Shown here in pieces: positions 26,341 to 35,055 of a DNA stretch of 41,739 nucleotides. The notes beneath the pieces were generated by a model. It saw nothing but the letters and a program-made list of their open reading frames with translations, was not told where the DNA came from and did not search any database. A program made the position numbers and the translations under genes. Source of the DNA: Oscillospiraceae bacterium (GTDB lineage Bacteria > Bacillota > Clostridia > Oscillospirales > Ruminococcaceae); contig JAKSPK010000019.1 of assembly GCA_024404875.1 (NCBI GenBank), forward strand, positions 1-41,739. The letters run 5' to 3'. Within the stretch, counting starts at the first letter, position 1, and each line of letters opens with the position of its first letter.

Positions 26341-26342
26341 TA

Positions 26343-26384
26343 ACAAGAATCCCGAAAGCGAAATGCCTTCGGGATTCTTGTTTC
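26343..26384 (+). terminator. Intrinsic terminator of the ABC operon
   Basis: A 14-bp stem (26343-26356 with 26368-26381), followed by TTTCTA, starts 3 bases after the DUF4340 stop. Confidence 0.85.
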
Positions 26385-26510
26385 TATGTTACGCTGCTGT
26401 TCGCAGATATTGAATGGTCCGGCTTCATCTCTTTGGTTGTTCATTCGTTTTCGGAGAACATTCAGTTCATGGCTTCGGCATTGCCGGCGGGTTCTGCACG
26501 CACGACAGAC

Positions 26511-26539
26511 TTGACGAAATTGCGGGTCTGTGTTATAAT
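26511..26539 (+). promoter_or_regulatory. Sigma-A promoter of sstT
   Basis: TTGACG (26511-26516), 17 bases, TATAAT (26534-26539), about 30 bases before the ribosome site. Confidence 0.85.
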
Positions 26540-26576
26540 TTGAAAGTGAGTTATTTGAAAAGGGAGAAATTCGGAT

Positions 26577-27836
26577 ATGAAAAAAATCCTGAACATTTAT
26601 ACATCTACCAGCCTGATCCTGCGCATTCTGATCGGCATGGGAATCGGTCTGCTGCTGGCATTCACAGTTCCGCAGGCCTCCAAGATCAGTATGCTCGGAA
26701 CATTATTCGTCGGAGCGCTGAAAGCAATCGCGCCGCTTCTGGTCGCCGTACTGGTCACCGGCTCTCTGGCGCAGCGCAGTTCGAAGCTCGACAAACGCTT
26801 TGGTCTGGTGATCTTCTTCTATCTCCTCTCAACATGGCTGGCATCCTTTGCCGCTGTAATCGCCGGATTCCTGTTCCCGCAAAAGATCACTTTCAATGAT
26901 GTCGCGGCCGAGACAATCAGTGCGCCGCAGGGACTCGGTGAGGTAATCGAAGGGTTACTCTCCAATGTCATCAGCAATCCAATCGCAGGTGTAGCGAACG
27001 GCAATTATCTGAGCATCCTGTTCTGGTCGGTCGTGATCGGTCTGGCGCTCCGGAAATTTGCTTCGGAGCAGACACAGGAGTTTTTGAAGAATATTTCCGA
27101 TGCCGTGACTGAGGTCGTGCGCTGGGTGATCGAAACGGCCCCCTTCGGCATCCTGGGACTGGTGTTCTCGTCAGTCTCGGAGAACGGCCTGAACATTTTT
27201 AAGGATTACGGCAGACTGCTGCTGCTGCTCGTCGGAACAATGCTGTTCGTCGCGTTGGTCCTGAATCCGCTGATCGTCGGGGTCACACTTCGCCGGAATC
27301 CCTATCCGTTAGTGTTCCGCTGCATCCGCGAAAGCGCATTTACGGCTTTTTTCACGCGCAGCTCTGCCGCAAATATCCCGGTCAATATGGAACTTTGCAG
27401 AAAGCTCGGCCTGGACAAGGATATGTATTCCGTCTCAATCCCGCTGGGCTCGACGATCAATATGGACGGCGCGGCCGTCACAATCACGATTATGTCCATG
27501 GCTGCCGTTCACACGCTGGGGATCCCGATTTCCTTCGGCTCTGCACTCTTTTTGTCGTTCCTCTCCGCACTGGCAGCAGGCGGTTCATCGGGCGTTGCCG
27601 GCGGCTCGCTGCTGCTGATCCCGATGGCCTGTTCTCTGTTCGGCGTACCAGATACCGTTTCGATGCAGGTCGTTGCGATCGGCTTCATTATCGGTGTCGT
27701 GCAGGATTCGATGGAGACTGCTGTTAATTCCTCCGGTGATGCGCTGTTCACAGCAGCCGCTGAACTTGCCCACAGAAAAAAGAACGGCGGAAGTCTGCCG
27801 AAATTTCTCGGCGGAGATATGGATACTGAAATCTGA
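26577..27836 (+). CDS. sstT: Serine/threonine:Na+ symporter SstT
   Basis: A 419-residue membrane transporter of the dicarboxylate/amino acid:cation symporter family that brings serine and threonine in with sodium. The serine-rich re-entrant loop FFTRSSAANIPVN, the unwound helix motif IPLGSTINMDGAAVTI and the second loop ALAAGGSSGVAGGSLLLIP are complete. Length matches E. coli SstT (414). GGGAG stands 10 bases before the ATG. Single-gene unit with its own promoter and terminator. Confidence 0.95.
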   Translation: MKKILNIYTSTSLILRILIGMGIGLLLAFTVPQASKISMLGTLFVGALKAIAPLLVAVLVTGSLAQRSSKLDKRFGLVIFFYLLSTWLASFAAVIAGFLFPQKITFNDVAAETISAPQGLGEVIEGLLSNVISNPIAGVANGNYLSILFWSVVIGLALRKFASEQTQEFLKNISDAVTEVVRWVIETAPFGILGLVFSSVSENGLNIFKDYGRLLLLLVGTMLFVALVLNPLIVGVTLRRNPYPLVFRCIRESAFTAFFTRSSAANIPVNMELCRKLGLDKDMYSVSIPLGSTINMDGAAVTITIMSMAAVHTLGIPISFGSALFLSFLSALAAGGSSGVAGGSLLLIPMACSLFGVPDTVSMQVVAIGFIIGVVQDSMETAVNSSGDALFTAAAELAHRKKNGGSLPKFLGGDMDTEI

Positions 27837-27844
27837 TCATTACC

Positions 27845-27890
27845 GCACGGAGCCGGCTGCATGAATTGGCAGTCAGCTCTGTGCTTTTTT
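27845..27890 (+). terminator. Intrinsic terminator of sstT
   Basis: GCACGGAGC (27845-27853) pairs with GCTCTGTGC (27876-27884), with an inner CTGC/GCAG, then six T (27885-27890). Confidence 0.85.
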
Positions 27891-28100
27891 ATGCACGCAA
27901 AGCATCGTTCTTTTCCCTATCGCTGACGATTCAGCTCACAGCCCGTCCGGCGGCTGACGGCATTGCCATAATCCTTTCGGTATGTTATTTGGCAGCACAT
28001 TCATTTTGTCATATGCCAATGCTATATTGCAGCAAAATCTGCATATTTGACAGATTTGAAGGACATAATACCGACAGATGGATCATGGGGAGGAATATGT

Positions 28101-29273
28101 ATGCAATGGCTGACAGAGGAAACAGGCTGGCTTCTGCCGGAGGACGGCAGCCACCTGACTGCAGAATACCGTGATCCGGAGACGCTGGCGCGGCTCGGTG
28201 CGGGCATCGCGGCGGCTTCGGTGCGCTGTATGATCGGGAGTGACGACAGTCCGGCGGGACGATCCGCGGCACTGACACTCTGCGGCAGCATTTCAGCGGC
28301 GGGCGGGAGCGCCTGCTATGCGCCGGATTGCTTCCCGGCAGCGCTGCAAACAGGTGCGGCGCTGCATCACAGCGATCTGCTCGTGCACTGTGCCAGCGGG
28401 CGAATCAGCCTTTATGCATACGGGCTGCTGCCGCCGACAACTGCACAGCTTTCGGCAATCCGGCAGGGTGCGGCGCATCCGGACTGGATGCCGCGAACGG
28501 AATACGGCGATCTGCGCAGTGACCGCACACTGAACAGACTCTATGCAGCATCCTTGCGGCGGATGCTGCCGGAGATCATGCCGGTGAAACCCGAGGTGCA
28601 GTCGTCCTCGGCGCTGCTGACAACCTGGATGCGATCAGTCTTTGCAGGCGGGAGCGGGGAGCGGCTGCTGCTGCGCTTTTCGGCAGACGGCAGGTGTGCA
28701 TCCGTCTATTCTGAACACGGCGGCTGGGTATTCTACGAAAAGCTGCTGCTGATCTGCTGCCGGGCGCGGCTGCTGCGCGGAGAGGATACGGCGCTTCCCT
28801 GTTGGATTCCGCATATTGCGGAGACACTCGCAGCAGAATGCGGCCGGAACATTTTGCGCTATGCAGCGGCGCCGGACGGCAGCGATTCCGAAGCGCGTCA
28901 GCTTGCGGCAGAGCAGCGCTTTACACTCGACGGCGGCGCACTTTGTGCGGAGCTTCTGCAGATCTGTGCGGAAACCGGGGAATCTCCGCATTCGCTCGCT
29001 GAAAGTCTGCCGCCGGTCTATACGGTACGGCGGATCCTGCGGACAGACAGCGCCGCGGACAGGATGCTGCGGCAAACGCCCATGCTCTCGCCGGTGCAGG
29101 AACCTGACGGTCTGCGGATCCGACGCCGGCACAGCGAAGCACTCCTGCATCCTTCGCCGGACGGCAGAACCGTGGCGATGTTGGTCGAGGCACAGAACAT
29201 GGAGGCGGCTGCGGAACTGGCCGGCGAGATCACAGCGCTGTTTCATGATAAATACAGTTCGCCGGGAGCATAA
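28101..29273 (+). CDS. Phosphohexomutase-like protein without catalytic motifs
   Basis: A 390-residue soluble protein whose overall pattern follows the alpha-D-phosphohexomutase fold: VRCMIGSDDSPAGRSA (like the first-domain IGxDxRxSS strand), SAAGGSACYAPDCFP, SDLLVHCASGRISLYAYG (place of the TASHNP loop), LLRFSADGRCASVYSEHG (place of DGDADR), LLLICCRARLL, FTLDGGALCAELLQIC and a C-terminal DGLRIRR then LHPSPDGRTVAMLVEAQNMEAA (place of the RPSGTEP phosphate loop). The catalytic serine, the metal-binding aspartates and the phosphate loop are each replaced. The start at 28101 has GGGAGG 8 bases upstream; a TTG further upstream is rejected. Monocistronic. The homology is my inference from motif order. 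Confidence 0.7.
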   Translation: MQWLTEETGWLLPEDGSHLTAEYRDPETLARLGAGIAAASVRCMIGSDDSPAGRSAALTLCGSISAAGGSACYAPDCFPAALQTGAALHHSDLLVHCASGRISLYAYGLLPPTTAQLSAIRQGAAHPDWMPRTEYGDLRSDRTLNRLYAASLRRMLPEIMPVKPEVQSSSALLTTWMRSVFAGGSGERLLLRFSADGRCASVYSEHGGWVFYEKLLLICCRARLLRGEDTALPCWIPHIAETLAAECGRNILRYAAAPDGSDSEARQLAAEQRFTLDGGALCAELLQICAETGESPHSLAESLPPVYTVRRILRTDSAADRMLRQTPMLSPVQEPDGLRIRRRHSEALLHPSPDGRTVAMLVEAQNMEAAAELAGEITALFHDKYSSPGA

Positions 29274-29571
29274 TCTGCCAACGGCGTTCCTGTTGTATGT
29301 TCAGTCATAGAAAATAAGGCACTGCTGCACAGAGCAAACAGGATGCCATTCCGTCAGACGGGATTTGCGCGTTGCTGCCGTAAAAAAGACCGCCTGCTGC
29401 GGTATGCAAACGCAATTTCAAGGAATCGCCCATACAGCGCACAACCATACGCCGCAGAAAAGCTTTTTGCCCGGAGATGCAAAATCCTCTTGCTTTTTTC
29501 TTCAAATTATGGTATACTGTGGATAGGCAACAGCCGACCTGAGTATATTATGATGAAAGGACGGGATATCA
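29274..29571. other. 298-base intergenic spacer
   Basis: It contains a promoter for the next gene at its 3' end (29490-29518) and a hairpin around 29350-29366 (ATTCCGTC with GACGGGAT). A minus-strand open frame (29305-29505) has no ribosome site. It may be a dispersed repeat or terminator of the preceding gene; neither is certain. Confidence 0.4.
29490..29518 (+). promoter_or_regulatory. Sigma-A promoter of the TerB-like/DUF4026 genes
   Basis: TTGCTT (29490-29495), 17 bases, TATACT (29513-29518), about 40 bases before the ribosome site. Confidence 0.75.
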
Positions 29572-30000
29572 GTGCTGTTTTTGCATGAATTTGAGCGAAT
29601 CGAGGCCGAAGCATTCCTGACGCTGGCTGCGGAAATGATCGAGGAGGACGGCATCGTGACCGCCGAAGAGGATGCACTGCTGACAGAGTACACCAATACA
29701 CTCGGCATCTATGATTTTACCTATGATGCAGCAGCATCGGCGGCCGCCCGTGATACAATGGCGCAGCTGAATGAGGTCAGCAAGCGCAAGGTTTATATGG
29801 AGCTTTATTCCTTTGCGATTTGTGATGAGTTTGAGGATCCGTCGGAGCGCCGTGCCCTGAATGAACTGCGCGAAGCACTTGGACTGGATGCGCATATCTG
29901 CCGCAAGCTGGAGATCTGCGCACAGGATCTGTTCAGTGTCTATGCGTCGATTGAGGATGCGCTCAGCGCTGATCCGTCTCCCATCAAGGTGGAAAACTGA
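29572..30000 (+). CDS. TerB-like helical protein, GTG start
   Basis: A 142-residue acidic, all-helical protein. Two helix-turn blocks resemble the two halves of TerB/DUF533-type domains: AAEMIEEDGIVTAEEDALLTEY (about 19-40) and EFEDPSERRALNELREALGL (about 84-103), each with the DG/DP-x-E pattern. TerB-like domains bind metal or partner proteins; no specific role can be given. There is no in-frame ATG near the start; GTG at 29572 with AAAGGA about 11 bases upstream is the only good start. Confidence 0.7.
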   Translation: MLFLHEFERIEAEAFLTLAAEMIEEDGIVTAEEDALLTEYTNTLGIYDFTYDAAASAAARDTMAQLNEVSKRKVYMELYSFAICDEFEDPSERRALNELREALGLDAHICRKLEICAQDLFSVYASIEDALSADPSPIKVEN

Positions 30001-30021
30001 ACGGCCGTAGCACGGTATCAG

Positions 30022-30049
30022 GCCCCCGCGGGGTGATCCCTGTGGGGGC
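30022..30049 (+). terminator. GC-rich hairpin, possible attenuating terminator
   Basis: GCCCCCGC (30022-30029) pairs with GTGGGGGC (30042-30049). Only ATTCTATATTCT follows, so termination would be partial and the downstream genes may be read through. Confidence 0.5.
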
Positions 30050-30090
30050 ATTCTATATTCTGAGAAATCAACGGAAAGAAGGGGAGCCGC

Positions 30091-30375
30091 ATGGAGGAGC
30101 ATCAGCCGCGCAATGCGTTTGATATCCCGAAGGTGTTTTATTTCAAGGTCGGAAATGTCCATTCCGGCAGCCGGAAGCATCTGCGCTACCGTATTGCACC
30201 GGCAGACGGTATGCTTCATATCGAGGTCTGGCGGCAGGATCTCTGCTATGAGATCATCCGGGAGCGCGGACAGATCGAGGGCAGCGCGGAATATCCGGTC
30301 TCGGAGGAGGGCTTCGGGCAGATGCTGGCCTATTTGCAGGCGGAATTTGAGAAACCCGCGAACGCGGAGAAATAA
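30091..30375 (+). CDS. Small unknown protein (94 residues)
   Basis: I do not recognise this family. It is a soluble protein of alternating beta strands (KVFYFKVGN, LRYRIAPADGMLHIEVWRQDLCYEII) and one C-terminal helix (FGQMLAYLQAEFEK). The ribosome site AAGGGGAG lies 5 bases before the ATG. It ends 11 bases before the DUF4026-like gene, so the two share a transcript and probably work together. Confidence 0.75.
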   Translation: MEEHQPRNAFDIPKVFYFKVGNVHSGSRKHLRYRIAPADGMLHIEVWRQDLCYEIIRERGQIEGSAEYPVSEEGFGQMLAYLQAEFEKPANAEK

Positions 30376-30386
30376 GGAGCAGAGCT

Positions 30387-32738
30387 ATGTTTGATGCAGA
30401 AAAGTACATCGCAGATTATCAGGAAATGGAGCACGGAACACCGCGTCTCCGCGCAATCAAAAAAGCATATCTCGCAGCGGACGAAGCACATGATGACGAA
30501 TGGAGCTTTCGCTTCCGCTACCGCTATCTGAATGAATCCACATTTGAGAGCGACGATGTCGATGCAATGGTAATCTTTCCGGAGCTGACCGCGCTTTATG
30601 ACCGGTCGGAGCTGCTTCAGGCAGATGACGATAATCTTCACGATCTGCTCTGGGCATTCAAGCTGGTGCTGGAAAATGCTGCGGAGTTCTGTCATATCTC
30701 AATGGAGCAGATCGAACAGTTCTTTGCAGAATTCCGCCGCCGGCTGGAGCAGAGCGGCAAGTCGCTGCGTACATATTATTATATGCGCGAGAAGATGATC
30801 GAATATTTCGGCACTCCGCTGCCGGCAGACGAATACGGAAAATATGCAGATATGCCCGCTGACGATCTCAAGGACTGCACAGCCTGCGAGATCTCACACA
30901 ATGTCCGCATTGCACTCATGCAGAATGATCCGGAAAAGGCGAGGGAGATCAGCCGGCCGATCTTCTCCGGCGAGCTGCACTGCGGCAATGTGCCGGAAAA
31001 TACCTATGCGACATGGATCGACTATGATATCCGCACGGGCAATTACAGCGATGCGCGGAAGATCGCAAAGCGGCTCTATCCGATGGTGAAGCATGAGATG
31101 GACAAGCTCTCCGAGATCGGCTCTCTGCTGCATTTCTATGCCGTCACCGACCGGCACACCGGAATGACAATCTTCCGGAACGAACTGCGCAATTTTCTCA
31201 GCTGCCGTAACCACTGGATGCGCTTTCAGTTTGCAGCCGGCGCATACCGCCTGTTCGATCACATGGAAGCGGAGCATTTCGGTGTGATTCTGCCGCAGGA
31301 ATTTCCGCTCTGGAATGAAAAGCACAGCTATCAGCGCAGCGATTTGCGCAAATTTTTCTATGACGAAGCGAAAATGCTCGCGGAAAAATTCGATGCCCGA
31401 AACGGCAATACCGTTCTGATGGACCGCTTGTCGGCGGACGATCCCGCTTACGATGAAGCAGCCGTAGATATGATCCACGGTGACACAGAACAGACACCAT
31501 CCGTGATTGCGGCGGTCTGTCCGACGCTGCCCGATACCCTGACGACTGAGAGCGTACGCAAAACGCTGGAGGAAGACGGACGGTTTTCGGCTGTGCTGGC
31601 GCACGCTGAGGCGGAGCGCGGAATGCTCATCTTCCAGATCGCCGAAAACAATGCTTCAGAAAACATTTATCAGGTCATGCTGTTATGCCAGCCGGTTCCG
31701 CCGATCGGAGATTTCCGTCCCGCATCGCCGATCGCGGATGATGTCGCCGAGGCCGTACAGAATGCAGAGGGGGTTGTGGTCTGCATCATGCCCTTCGAGG
31801 AGAAGCAGCCCGATCTTGCATTGCATTTCCAGCTGAAGCTGATGAATCTGCTGTTCCCCGGTGCGGTCGCATTTTTCGATTATTCACGCCGCAAGCTGCT
31901 CCCCGCAGGCTGGGTAGCGCTTCAGGCACAGACCAATGTGCCGCCGCTGGTCGATTATCTTTATAATTTGCAGCTGCACGGAAATGAAAGCTCCGATGCG
32001 CTCTGGATCAAAACGCAGGGACTGCGCTGCTGCGGCCTCCGCGAGATCGAGATCCTCGATGCAAATAAGCAGAACTATCCGCGTTACTGCGATCTGCTCT
32101 GTTTCACGACGGAGCGCATCCTGCTGCGCAATGAACTGACTGATGCGCAGGAGCCGTTCCTGGTCGTGCATAAGCAGGATAATTCACAGGTCGTTTGCAC
32201 ATGGGTGCCGGTCCCGGAAGCACGCGCAGATTATCCGGACGAAGATCCGGGCAGCATGAAGCTGCGCATGGAAATGCTCGGCGAGGAAGCCGGTGAACAT
32301 GAGGACAATGCCGTTCTGTATCTCTATGACGGCGAAGCGCCGGACGGCAGCAGCAAGCGGAAACGGCTCAATACGATCACCGAGACGGACTTCGAACAGT
32401 TCTGCTACGGAACCTTTATCTCGACAGGCCGGAAGATCGCGGCACTGGCACGGGAGCGCTACGGCATTTTTGCTGCAGCGGCTGAAAAATTTCCGGAGAA
32501 TGCGTATGTCTGTGTGCTTGTACAGAATGAAGATGACGAGGACGAAGTCTGGGTGAAGGTCACGGCAGCGGAGGAAAATCTGATCCGCGGCGAGCTGGCT
32601 GAAGACTGCATTGCCGGAAAGGCCGGTGACGAGATTACCGCAGAGCCGGAGCAGCTGACTGATTTCTCGCTGCGGCTCGACGAAAATCTTGTAATCCATC
32701 CGAATACGGCATATATCGCACTGGAAATCGACGCATAA
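30387..32738 (+). CDS. Large DUF4026-like protein with C-terminal DUF2314-like region
   Basis: A 783-residue soluble acidic protein. Residues 1-330 are helical and look like degenerate TPR-type repeats (LRAIKKAYLAADEAHDDEW, ATWIDYDIRTGNYSDARKIAKRLY). The middle part (about 350-640) is alpha/beta, with VMLLCQPVPP, GVVVCIMPFEEKQPDLALHF and VAFFDYSRRKLLPAGW, which I associate with DUF4026. The last 130 residues (VWVKVTAAEENLIRGELAEDC and what follows) resemble the DUF2314 fold. No signal peptide or membrane segment. AAGGAG stands 8 bases before the ATG. Family assignment is from memory of its pattern; function unknown. Confidence 0.7.
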   Translation: MFDAEKYIADYQEMEHGTPRLRAIKKAYLAADEAHDDEWSFRFRYRYLNESTFESDDVDAMVIFPELTALYDRSELLQADDDNLHDLLWAFKLVLENAAEFCHISMEQIEQFFAEFRRRLEQSGKSLRTYYYMREKMIEYFGTPLPADEYGKYADMPADDLKDCTACEISHNVRIALMQNDPEKAREISRPIFSGELHCGNVPENTYATWIDYDIRTGNYSDARKIAKRLYPMVKHEMDKLSEIGSLLHFYAVTDRHTGMTIFRNELRNFLSCRNHWMRFQFAAGAYRLFDHMEAEHFGVILPQEFPLWNEKHSYQRSDLRKFFYDEAKMLAEKFDARNGNTVLMDRLSADDPAYDEAAVDMIHGDTEQTPSVIAAVCPTLPDTLTTESVRKTLEEDGRFSAVLAHAEAERGMLIFQIAENNASENIYQVMLLCQPVPPIGDFRPASPIADDVAEAVQNAEGVVVCIMPFEEKQPDLALHFQLKLMNLLFPGAVAFFDYSRRKLLPAGWVALQAQTNVPPLVDYLYNLQLHGNESSDALWIKTQGLRCCGLREIEILDANKQNYPRYCDLLCFTTERILLRNELTDAQEPFLVVHKQDNSQVVCTWVPVPEARADYPDEDPGSMKLRMEMLGEEAGEHEDNAVLYLYDGEAPDGSSKRKRLNTITETDFEQFCYGTFISTGRKIAALARERYGIFAAAAEKFPENAYVCVLVQNEDDEDEVWVKVTAAEENLIRGELAEDCIAGKAGDEITAEPEQLTDFSLRLDENLVIHPNTAYIALEIDA

Positions 32739-32747
32739 ATCAAATAG

Positions 32748-32786
32748 ACGGAGGACAGCCCCGAATACGGAGTTGTCCTCCGTTTT
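32748..32786 (+). terminator. Intrinsic terminator of the DUF4026-like gene
   Basis: ACGGAGGACA (32748-32757) pairs exactly with TGTCCTCCGT (32774-32783), then TTTG. Confidence 0.8.
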
Positions 32787-32834
32787 GCATATTCCCACGC
32801 AAAACGGGAATGCTCTGCATGAAAGGGTGATCTC

Positions 32835-34322
32835 ATGCAGCTAACTGCTTCTCTGGCACAGAACCTCGAAATCATCGCACATATGACCGGCGCTTCCGAC
32901 GATATCGTCATCAGCAGACTGACTGTCTGCGGCATTCCCTGCGCGCTGCTCTCCTGCGAGGGAATGTGCAGCAGCGCTGGCATTGCAGAGCAGATCGCAG
33001 AGCCGCTGCATCAGCTTCGCGGCGAATTTCCGGACGGTGCCGCGCTGACGGCGTACCTCCGGCGCTGCCGTCTGCTTGCTGCGGACAGTGCAGCGGCAGC
33101 GGATACGGATTCCCTGCTGCATTATCTGCATTCCGGCTTTGCCGTCCTGCTGGCAGACGGCGCTGCATCGGCACCGGTCTTCGGCTTGCAGGGCTATGCG
33201 TCACGCGGAATCTCCGAGCCCTCCGGTGAGCTGAATGTCTACGGTGCAAAGGAAGGCTTCACTGAGCCAATCCGCACGAATATGTCACTGATCCGCAGAC
33301 GAATGAAATCACCGCTGCTCTGTTTTACTATGCTGACGGCCGGAACCGTCACGCAGACCGATCTATGCATCGTATATCTGCGCGACCGTGTGCCGGAGCA
33401 GCTCATCGAAGAAATCCGTAAAATACTCGGAAGCCTGCCGCTTGAAAGTGTCCTCTCCGCCGGATATGTCCGGCCGTTTCTGGAGGGGAGCGATCTGCGG
33501 CTCATCCACAGCATCGGCACGACTGAGCGGCCGGATGTGTTCTGTGCGAAGCTGCTGGAGGGCAGGACAGGCATCCTCATCGACGGTACGCCCTTTGCGC
33601 TGTTCATACCACAGCTTTTCTGCGAGACATTTCAGACACTCGATGATTACAACTATCCGCCAGCCTATGCAACACTGCTGCGCTGGATCAAATATACTGC
33701 CGCGCTGACGGCACTGCTCCTGCCCGCAGCCTATCTCGCTACGGCGCTCTATCATCCGGAGCTGCTGCATGAAATGCTGCTGCGTGTGCTGACCGATTCG
33801 GAGCAAAATACGCCGTTTTCGCTCGGTGCGGAAATGCTGGGCATCCTGTTTCTGTTTGAGATTGTGCGGGAGGCGGGACTGCGGCTGCCGAAGGCGGTCG
33901 GGGGAGCGGTCGGAATGATCGGCGGGCTGCTGATCGGGGATGCGGCAGTGCAGTCAGGGCTGATTTCGACACCGGTGCTGACGGCAGCAGCGCTCTCGGC
34001 GACGGCGGGATTTGTGATACCGGAGCATCATGCTGCGCTGACGGTTCTGCGGCCGGCGTTCATTCTTGCGGCGGCCGCAGCGGGGCTTCCGGGAATTGCG
34101 CTGCTTGGTGCGGCGCTGCTGCATCATATTTGCGGGACAGAGGTTTTCGGCTATCCGGTCTCGGCTCCGATCGCGCCGCTGTATCCGAAGCGTCTGCGGG
34201 ATATTTTTGCGCGTGTCGGATTCCGGCGGCTTTCGCAGGGAAATTTCCGCGTCTCCGAAATCCGCCGGACGGCAGAGCCGGCCTCCGACATCCCCAAGGC
34301 GCGGTCATGCTCACACTCATGA
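32835..34322 (+). CDS. GerA-type spore germination protein
   Basis: A 495-residue membrane protein of the GerA/SpoVAF family, whose members form channels or receptors in the inner spore membrane. The N-terminal soluble half includes DLCIVYLRDRVPEQLIEEI, SVLSAGYVRPFLEGSDL, TTERPDVFCAKLLEGRTGILIDGTPFAL and PQLFCETFQTLDDYNY, all hallmark segments. Membrane helices follow (about 285-305, 330-350, 358-378 and 400-445), including KAVGGAVGMIGGLLIGDAAV. The C-terminus is short and basic. No GerB or GerC gene follows, so SpoVAF-like function is as likely as a nutrient receptor. Next two genes belong to sporulation-linked families. Confidence 0.92.
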   Translation: MQLTASLAQNLEIIAHMTGASDDIVISRLTVCGIPCALLSCEGMCSSAGIAEQIAEPLHQLRGEFPDGAALTAYLRRCRLLAADSAAAADTDSLLHYLHSGFAVLLADGAASAPVFGLQGYASRGISEPSGELNVYGAKEGFTEPIRTNMSLIRRRMKSPLLCFTMLTAGTVTQTDLCIVYLRDRVPEQLIEEIRKILGSLPLESVLSAGYVRPFLEGSDLRLIHSIGTTERPDVFCAKLLEGRTGILIDGTPFALFIPQLFCETFQTLDDYNYPPAYATLLRWIKYTAALTALLLPAAYLATALYHPELLHEMLLRVLTDSEQNTPFSLGAEMLGILFLFEIVREAGLRLPKAVGGAVGMIGGLLIGDAAVQSGLISTPVLTAAALSATAGFVIPEHHAALTVLRPAFILAAAAAGLPGIALLGAALLHHICGTEVFGYPVSAPIAPLYPKRLRDIFARVGFRRLSQGNFRVSEIRRTAEPASDIPKARSCSHS

Positions 34323-34374
34323 TCACACACGATTATCTTGAACTTGTCAACATTTTTTGAAAGGCGGCGGCCGT

Positions 34375-35055
34375 ATGCTCAGCAGCTTGATCCGTGTACT
34401 GATCCTCTATCCGCTCGTGGTCTTCGGCGTTCGGCTCATGGGCAAGCGTCAGATCGGGGAGCTCCAGCCCTCGGAGCTGGTTGTAACCATACTCATCTCC
34501 AATATCGCGACGCTTCCGCTCGAAGATCAGGATCTGCCGCTGTTCATGGGCATGGTGCCGATGCTGCTGCTGATCTCGTCTGAAGTACTGCTTTCGTTCG
34601 GCGTCCTGAAAAGCCGCCGTCTCCGGCACCTGATCTCCGGTACGCCGCAGATCATCGTCCGCAGCGGCAGGCCGGATCAGAAGGTCATGGCATCGCTGCG
34701 CTTCACGCTCGATGATCTCATGACAGCGCTGCGTTCGCTCGGCATCTTCGATATCAGTGAGGTGCAGCTCGCGATCGTTGAAACGAACGGCACGGTCTCT
34801 GCTTATCAAAAGGCATATGCGCGGCCGGCTTCCTGCGGCGATCTGAAGCTCGATCTCCCGCAGAAAAATCCGCCGGAGATCCTCATTGCGGACGGCTGCA
34901 TCTGTCCGGAGGGACTGCGAGCGCTCGGAATGTCGCAAGCGCAGCTGAAAAAACTGCTCAGCCACAAACATCTCGAAGCCGAAGCGCTGTTTCTGATGAC
35001 CGCCGATACAGACGGGAACTGCAATTTCATTGAAAAGGAGAATGTGCATAAATGA
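34375..35055 (+). CDS. DUF421 (YetF-like) membrane protein
   Basis: A 226-residue protein with three N-terminal membrane helices followed by a soluble domain. Family motifs: RLMGKRQIGELQPSELVVTILISNIATLPLED and LKSRRLRHLISGTPQIIVRSGRPD, then LRFTLDDLMTALRSLGIFDISEVQLAIVETNG. The role of the family is not settled; some members are made during sporulation. The start at 34375 has AAGG upstream; a TTG 18 bases earlier is rejected. The stop overlaps the DUF4363 start (ATGA). Confidence 0.9.
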   Translation: MLSSLIRVLILYPLVVFGVRLMGKRQIGELQPSELVVTILISNIATLPLEDQDLPLFMGMVPMLLLISSEVLLSFGVLKSRRLRHLISGTPQIIVRSGRPDQKVMASLRFTLDDLMTALRSLGIFDISEVQLAIVETNGTVSAYQKAYARPASCGDLKLDLPQKNPPEILIADGCICPEGLRALGMSQAQLKKLLSHKHLEAEALFLMTADTDGNCNFIEKENVHK

